A DNA stretch of 64,000 bases from Chitinivibrionia bacterium (GTDB lineage Bacteria; Fibrobacterota; Chitinivibrionia; Chitinivibrionales; Chitinivibrionaceae). Shown here piece by piece: positions 61,632-64,000 of this stretch. The stretch's first letter is position 1. Every line of letters starts with the position of its first letter. Under the pieces are notes generated by a model. That model did no database searches and had not been told where the DNA came from. It worked only from the letters and a program-made list of their open reading frames with translations. The stretch covers positions 1 to 64,000 of the forward strand of contig WRAZ01000004.1 of assembly GCA_009779925.1 (NCBI GenBank), given 5' to 3'. Position numbers and translations under genes: made by a program.

Positions 61632-62081
61632 ATGAGGCATGAAAATGTTATTGCTGTCAGTATTAACGATTCGTACAAGGGCGCGGAAAAGCATTTCGGA
61701 AAAGGAATGGTGAATATAAATGCCGTGTATGATTGCGCAAGAGCAGGTTGGGGAATTAACCTGAAAAAGCATAACCCTAACAACTTAAAATACGCAATAG
61801 CCATTTACAAGGGAAAAATCAAAGGGGTGTTTGAGATTAATAATGTTAATGGCTGGTATAATCAAATCAATTGTGTTAAACTGAATAAAGGTGATCGTAT
61901 GGAAATTCCGCCGATATGGAGACATAATATGTTTGCAGGAGGTTATCTTCTGCCGGTGCCGAATGCTTGGAATTTTAGAGGAATGAATATTACTAATAAA
62001 AGCATAGGCAAAAATATTGCAAAGAAATGGTTGAGTAATTATCGGCTTTATGGTAAAACTAGGTATATGTATTTTCCTTGA
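61632..62081 (+). CDS. Protein of unknown function, possibly PUA/ASCH-like fold
   Basis: 149-aa cytoplasmic protein, ATG 61632 after GGAAGGTGG. Not recognised with confidence. The middle reads LKYAIAIYKGKIKGVFEINNVNGWYNQINCVKLNKGDRMEIP, with the alternating hydrophobic-plus-WY pattern of PUA- or ASCH-like domains, which often bind modified nucleic acid. It lies between a recombinase remnant and the SUMF1-type gene, and 15 bp before the latter, so the two may be co-transcribed. Confidence 0.5.
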   Translation: MRHENVIAVSINDSYKGAEKHFGKGMVNINAVYDCARAGWGINLKKHNPNNLKYAIAIYKGKIKGVFEINNVNGWYNQINCVKLNKGDRMEIPPIWRHNMFAGGYLLPVPNAWNFRGMNITNKSIGKNIAKKWLSNYRLYGKTRYMYFP

Positions 62082-62096
62082 AAAGGAGTTTGACAA

Positions 62097-63362
62097 ATGA
62101 AAATTAACAACCTACTAAAACTACTGGCGATAGCACTATCCATCGCCACAAACCTATGGGCATTTGCAGGTGGCAACGGCACTGCCGCCGACCCGTTTAT
62201 AATTACGACAGCCGACCACTTAAACGCTGTGCGCAATAACTTGTCGGCACATTACAGGTTGGCAAACAACATCACCCTCACGGAAGAATGGGTGTCGATA
62301 CCTGAATTTAACGGAACATTTAACGGCGGCGGTAATACTGTAAGTGGAGTAAGAATTAACAACACCCTAAACAACCAAGCGTTTTTCAGCGTTATGAACG
62401 GAGCAGTTAAAGGCTTGTTGCTTGACGTTGATATTACGGGCGGGATTTTCGTTGCTGCATTAGCTGCGGTAAATTGGGGAACGATTGAGGAGTGCAAGGT
62501 TTCGGGGGTTGTAAAAGGCGCATTGATTGGTGGTTTGGTAGCCGAAAACAGAGGCGCTATCAGAAATTCATTTTCTCTGGTGGAGACGACAGCGCAGTTT
62601 ATCCTCGAATTTCCTGTGGTCACGTCTCTTCCTTCAAATCCTGTAGAAGGTCAAGGGGTGCGGCTTCGTGTTGAGCATAATACAATTACCGCGCGATCTA
62701 CTTATATAGATTTGGTTTATGTTGCACCCGGAGAGTTTACGCAAGGGGGAGCGCATTTCGGCGACAATAATACTCGCCCTGTCAGATTAACGCAAGGATT
62801 TTGGATTGGCAGATATCCGATAACGCAGGCGCAATGGCAGGCAATAATGGTAACTAACCCGTCAGCATTTACAGGAGCAGGTCGCGAAAATCACCCTGTA
62901 TCTAATGTAAGTTGGAACGACGTACAGCCATTTATAGCGGCAATCGGCGCGCGCCTTCCGACGGCTGCGGAGTGGGAATTTGCAGCCCGCGGCGGTAATA
63001 GGCGCGACCCTTTTGCTTGGGCAGGAAGTGATAATGTGGATGATGTTGCTTGGCATAATATGCACCCTGATCGCATTCCCAATCAGACAATGCCTATTGG
63101 GCTGTTAGCACCGAATGGTTTGGGGATTTTTGATATGAGTGGTAATGTACAGGAATGGGTTAGCGATTTGTCGATGCTTTGGACGACAACAACAACAACA
63201 GCGGTAAATCCTACGGGTGGTACTACAGGCTCTAATCGCGTGGTACGCGGCGGCAGTTGGAGCCACGGTGCTTCTCACGCCCGTGTGGCTAATCGGTCCA
63301 ACGGCAACCCCGACGACGGGAGGGTCCGCGGCTTCCGTGTTGCGTTCTCCCCCCAGTTCTAA
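62097..63362 (+). CDS. Exported GLUG + SUMF1/FGE-fold protein, probable DGR target
   Basis: 421-aa protein, signal peptide about 1-22. Residues 25-190 are GLUG-like beta-helix repeats (GGGNTVSGVRI, IGGLVAENRGAIRN). Residues about 205-421 form a formylglycine-generating-enzyme/SUMF1 fold: YVAPGEFTQGG, FWIGRYPITQAQWQAIM, PVSNVSWNDVQPFI, RLPTAAEWEFAARGG, NVQEWVSD and VVRGGSW. The end runs GGSWSHGASHARVANRSNGNPDDG, then GFRVAFSPQF, the arrangement of C-type-lectin-fold variable proteins of diversity-generating retroelements. Catalytic Cys of true FGE is not evident. Role is probably ligand binding at the surface. Confidence 0.85.
   Translation: MKINNLLKLLAIALSIATNLWAFAGGNGTAADPFIITTADHLNAVRNNLSAHYRLANNITLTEEWVSIPEFNGTFNGGGNTVSGVRINNTLNNQAFFSVMNGAVKGLLLDVDITGGIFVAALAAVNWGTIEECKVSGVVKGALIGGLVAENRGAIRNSFSLVETTAQFILEFPVVTSLPSNPVEGQGVRLRVEHNTITARSTYIDLVYVAPGEFTQGGAHFGDNNTRPVRLTQGFWIGRYPITQAQWQAIMVTNPSAFTGAGRENHPVSNVSWNDVQPFIAAIGARLPTAAEWEFAARGGNRRDPFAWAGSDNVDDVAWHNMHPDRIPNQTMPIGLLAPNGLGIFDMSGNVQEWVSDLSMLWTTTTTTAVNPTGGTTGSNRVVRGGSWSHGASHARVANRSNGNPDDGRVRGFRVAFSPQF
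63261..63329 (+). other. Candidate DGR variable region (codons 389-411)
   Basis: Between invariant GGSW and GFRV the residues Ser389, His390, Gly391, Ser393, His394, Ser401, Gly403, Gly408, Arg409, Val410 and Arg411 are spaced as in DGR variable sites. Their codons (AGC, CAC, GGT, TCT, CAC, TCC, GGC, GGG, AGG, GTC, CGC) are what random replacement of the A residues in AAC/AAT-rich template codons would yield. No template repeat or reverse transcriptase lies in this window. Confidence 0.6.
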
Positions 63363-63413
63363 CACTTGCTGTTCGGATGTTTGGCTCTTTCTTTGAGTTG
63401 AAAAAACGGCTTT

Positions 63414-63462
63414 GGCTCAGTGTTGTCGTTGTGAGCGTTAGCCACTACGACTACTCTGAGCC
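63414..63462 (+). terminator. Long hairpin downstream of candidate DGR target
   Basis: 63414-63429 pairs with 63447-63462 (14 of 16 bp; GGCTCAG with CTGAGCC at the base) and a 17-nt loop, about 50 bp after the stop codon. No T-run follows, so it is not a clear terminator. Hairpins downstream of the variable region are a known part of DGR homing. Confidence 0.55.
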
Positions 63463-63523
63463 GAGGCAGCTTCGAATGGCGATATTATGAAAAATGAGGA
63501 AAACAAAATAAAGGAGAAATAAA

Positions 63524-64000
63524 ATGGAACGAAGTAAAAACACTAATGTTTTTCAACGAAACAAACTCAAAAACGTCGTATTGTTGCTCGCAATGACAAT
63601 AACCGCCGCAACAGCATCGTCGCAATTTTCTTTCGGCGGTTTGGTCGGGACAAATTTTGGAATTATCGAAAACAGTTATTCGGCGGGAAAGGTCACCAAT
63701 ACTTCTTTTGTCGGTGGTTCAGGCGGATTAGTCGGACGAAACCAAGCGGGTATTACCACCATCGCCATCACCAATTCGTTTTTCGACAGTGAAATTACCG
63801 AACAATCCGACAATGACGGCAGAGGAATTCCGCGTACTACCGCACAAATGCGCCAACAAGCAACATTTATCGGCTGGGACTTTAACGATATTTGGGACAT
63901 TAACCCCAATATAAACAACGGTATGCCGTTTTTACGTATAAATAATAACGAAGGCGGCACATTTATCCGCCCCCGCCAACCCACCGACACCCGATACGGC
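63524..64000 (+). CDS. GLUG-repeat surface protein, 3' end outside window
   Basis: 159 codons visible from ATG 63524 (AAAGGAG upstream), no stop before the window ends. Signal peptide about 1-33 (VVLLLAMTITAATASSQ). GLUG repeats are seen as FGGLVGTNFGIIENSYSAG and GGLVGRNQAGITT, followed by the common post-GLUG sequence SFFDSEITEQSDNDGRGIPRTTAQMRQQATFIGWDFNDIWDIN. The first 12 residues (MERSKNTNVFQR) resemble the start of the LolA-like protein (MKRSKNAYIFQK), pointing to a shared leader segment. Likely a repetitive surface protein. Confidence 0.8.
   Translation, partial: MERSKNTNVFQRNKLKNVVLLLAMTITAATASSQFSFGGLVGTNFGIIENSYSAGKVTNTSFVGGSGGLVGRNQAGITTIAITNSFFDSEITEQSDNDGRGIPRTTAQMRQQATFIGWDFNDIWDINPNINNGMPFLRINNNEGGTFIRPRQPTDTRYG

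Noticed and set aside
61412-61642. 76-aa ORF between the inverted-repeat segment and the next gene
   Set aside because: It overlaps the hairpin element before the start at 61632, has odd composition (Cys-Cys-Cys run) and no homologue I recognise; more likely leader sequence.
62097-63362. A true formylglycine-generating enzyme
   Set aside because: The fold matches but the catalytic Cys pair is not evident and the end looks like a DGR variable region, so a binding role is more likely.
1-64000. tRNA and rRNA genes
   Set aside because: No cloverleaf with a GTTCGAnTC arm or rRNA sequence was found by eye; a tRNAscan run would be decisive.

Overview
The window looks like chromosome from an AT-rich, diderm, flagellated bacterium, probably Fibrobacterota or a related FCB lineage. 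The outer-membrane genes are LptD, LpxL, TolC, a LolA-like protein, an OmpA-family protein, Lgt and a PorV-like barrel. The lineage hint comes from InlB-type (Listeria-Bacteroides) repeat lipoproteins, GLUG-repeat proteins, a SUMF1/FGE-fold surface protein and a FlgD-like C-terminal domain. The assignment is an inference from protein families, not a sequence search.

Layout. 1-5.3 kb: DUF5683-aroB-lpxL operon, yebC, FAD dehydrogenase. 5.4-11.3 kb: surface lipoprotein, OmpA-family protein, TPR protein, and a FlgN-like/NtrB-type kinase pair. 11.3-21 kb: exported protein with a long structured leader, RhuM protein, ABC ATPase-LptD, nucleotidyltransferase, PfkB-like protein, PriA. 21-29 kb: second copy of the structured leader, coiled-coil/barrel protein, eight-repeat InlB lipoprotein, M23 peptidase, endonuclease-like protein, zeta-type toxin with small partner, YbhN-like membrane protein, TolC. 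29-44 kb: wecB, hisG-hisE, two flagellins under a sigma-28 promoter, flanked by two paralogous pairs of tiny membrane proteins, then a geranylgeranyl-reductase-family protein, lgt, purU, cupin, recD2, cheX, cysteine desulfurase, EAL protein. 44-54.6 kb: TPR lipoprotein-like protein, peptide ABC transporter (five genes), moxR, rpsP-rimM-trmD-rplS. 54.6-60 kb: rppH, GGDEF response regulator, LolA-like/FlgD-like/PorV-like operon, tadA. 60-64 kb: accessory region with a PBECR-like nuclease, a recombinase remnant between perfect 35-bp inverted repeats, a probable diversity-generating-retroelement target gene, and a truncated GLUG protein.

The strongest unexplained signal is a roughly 210-230 nt leader RNA present twice (minus strand 12153-11942; plus strand 21006-21238). 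The two copies differ in sequence but keep three long helices, including a 12-bp pseudoknot, through compensatory and wobble changes, and both begin just after the same promoter-like motif. Other notable signals are: a 135-bp palindromic element inserted in frame in a PorV-like gene, open in both orientations; a C-type-lectin-fold variable region typical of DGR targets; flagellin leaders full of GGA-loop hairpins that look like CsrA sites; and a promoter-like motif of the form GCnnAAATAgTATTTTT upstream of more than twenty transcription units.
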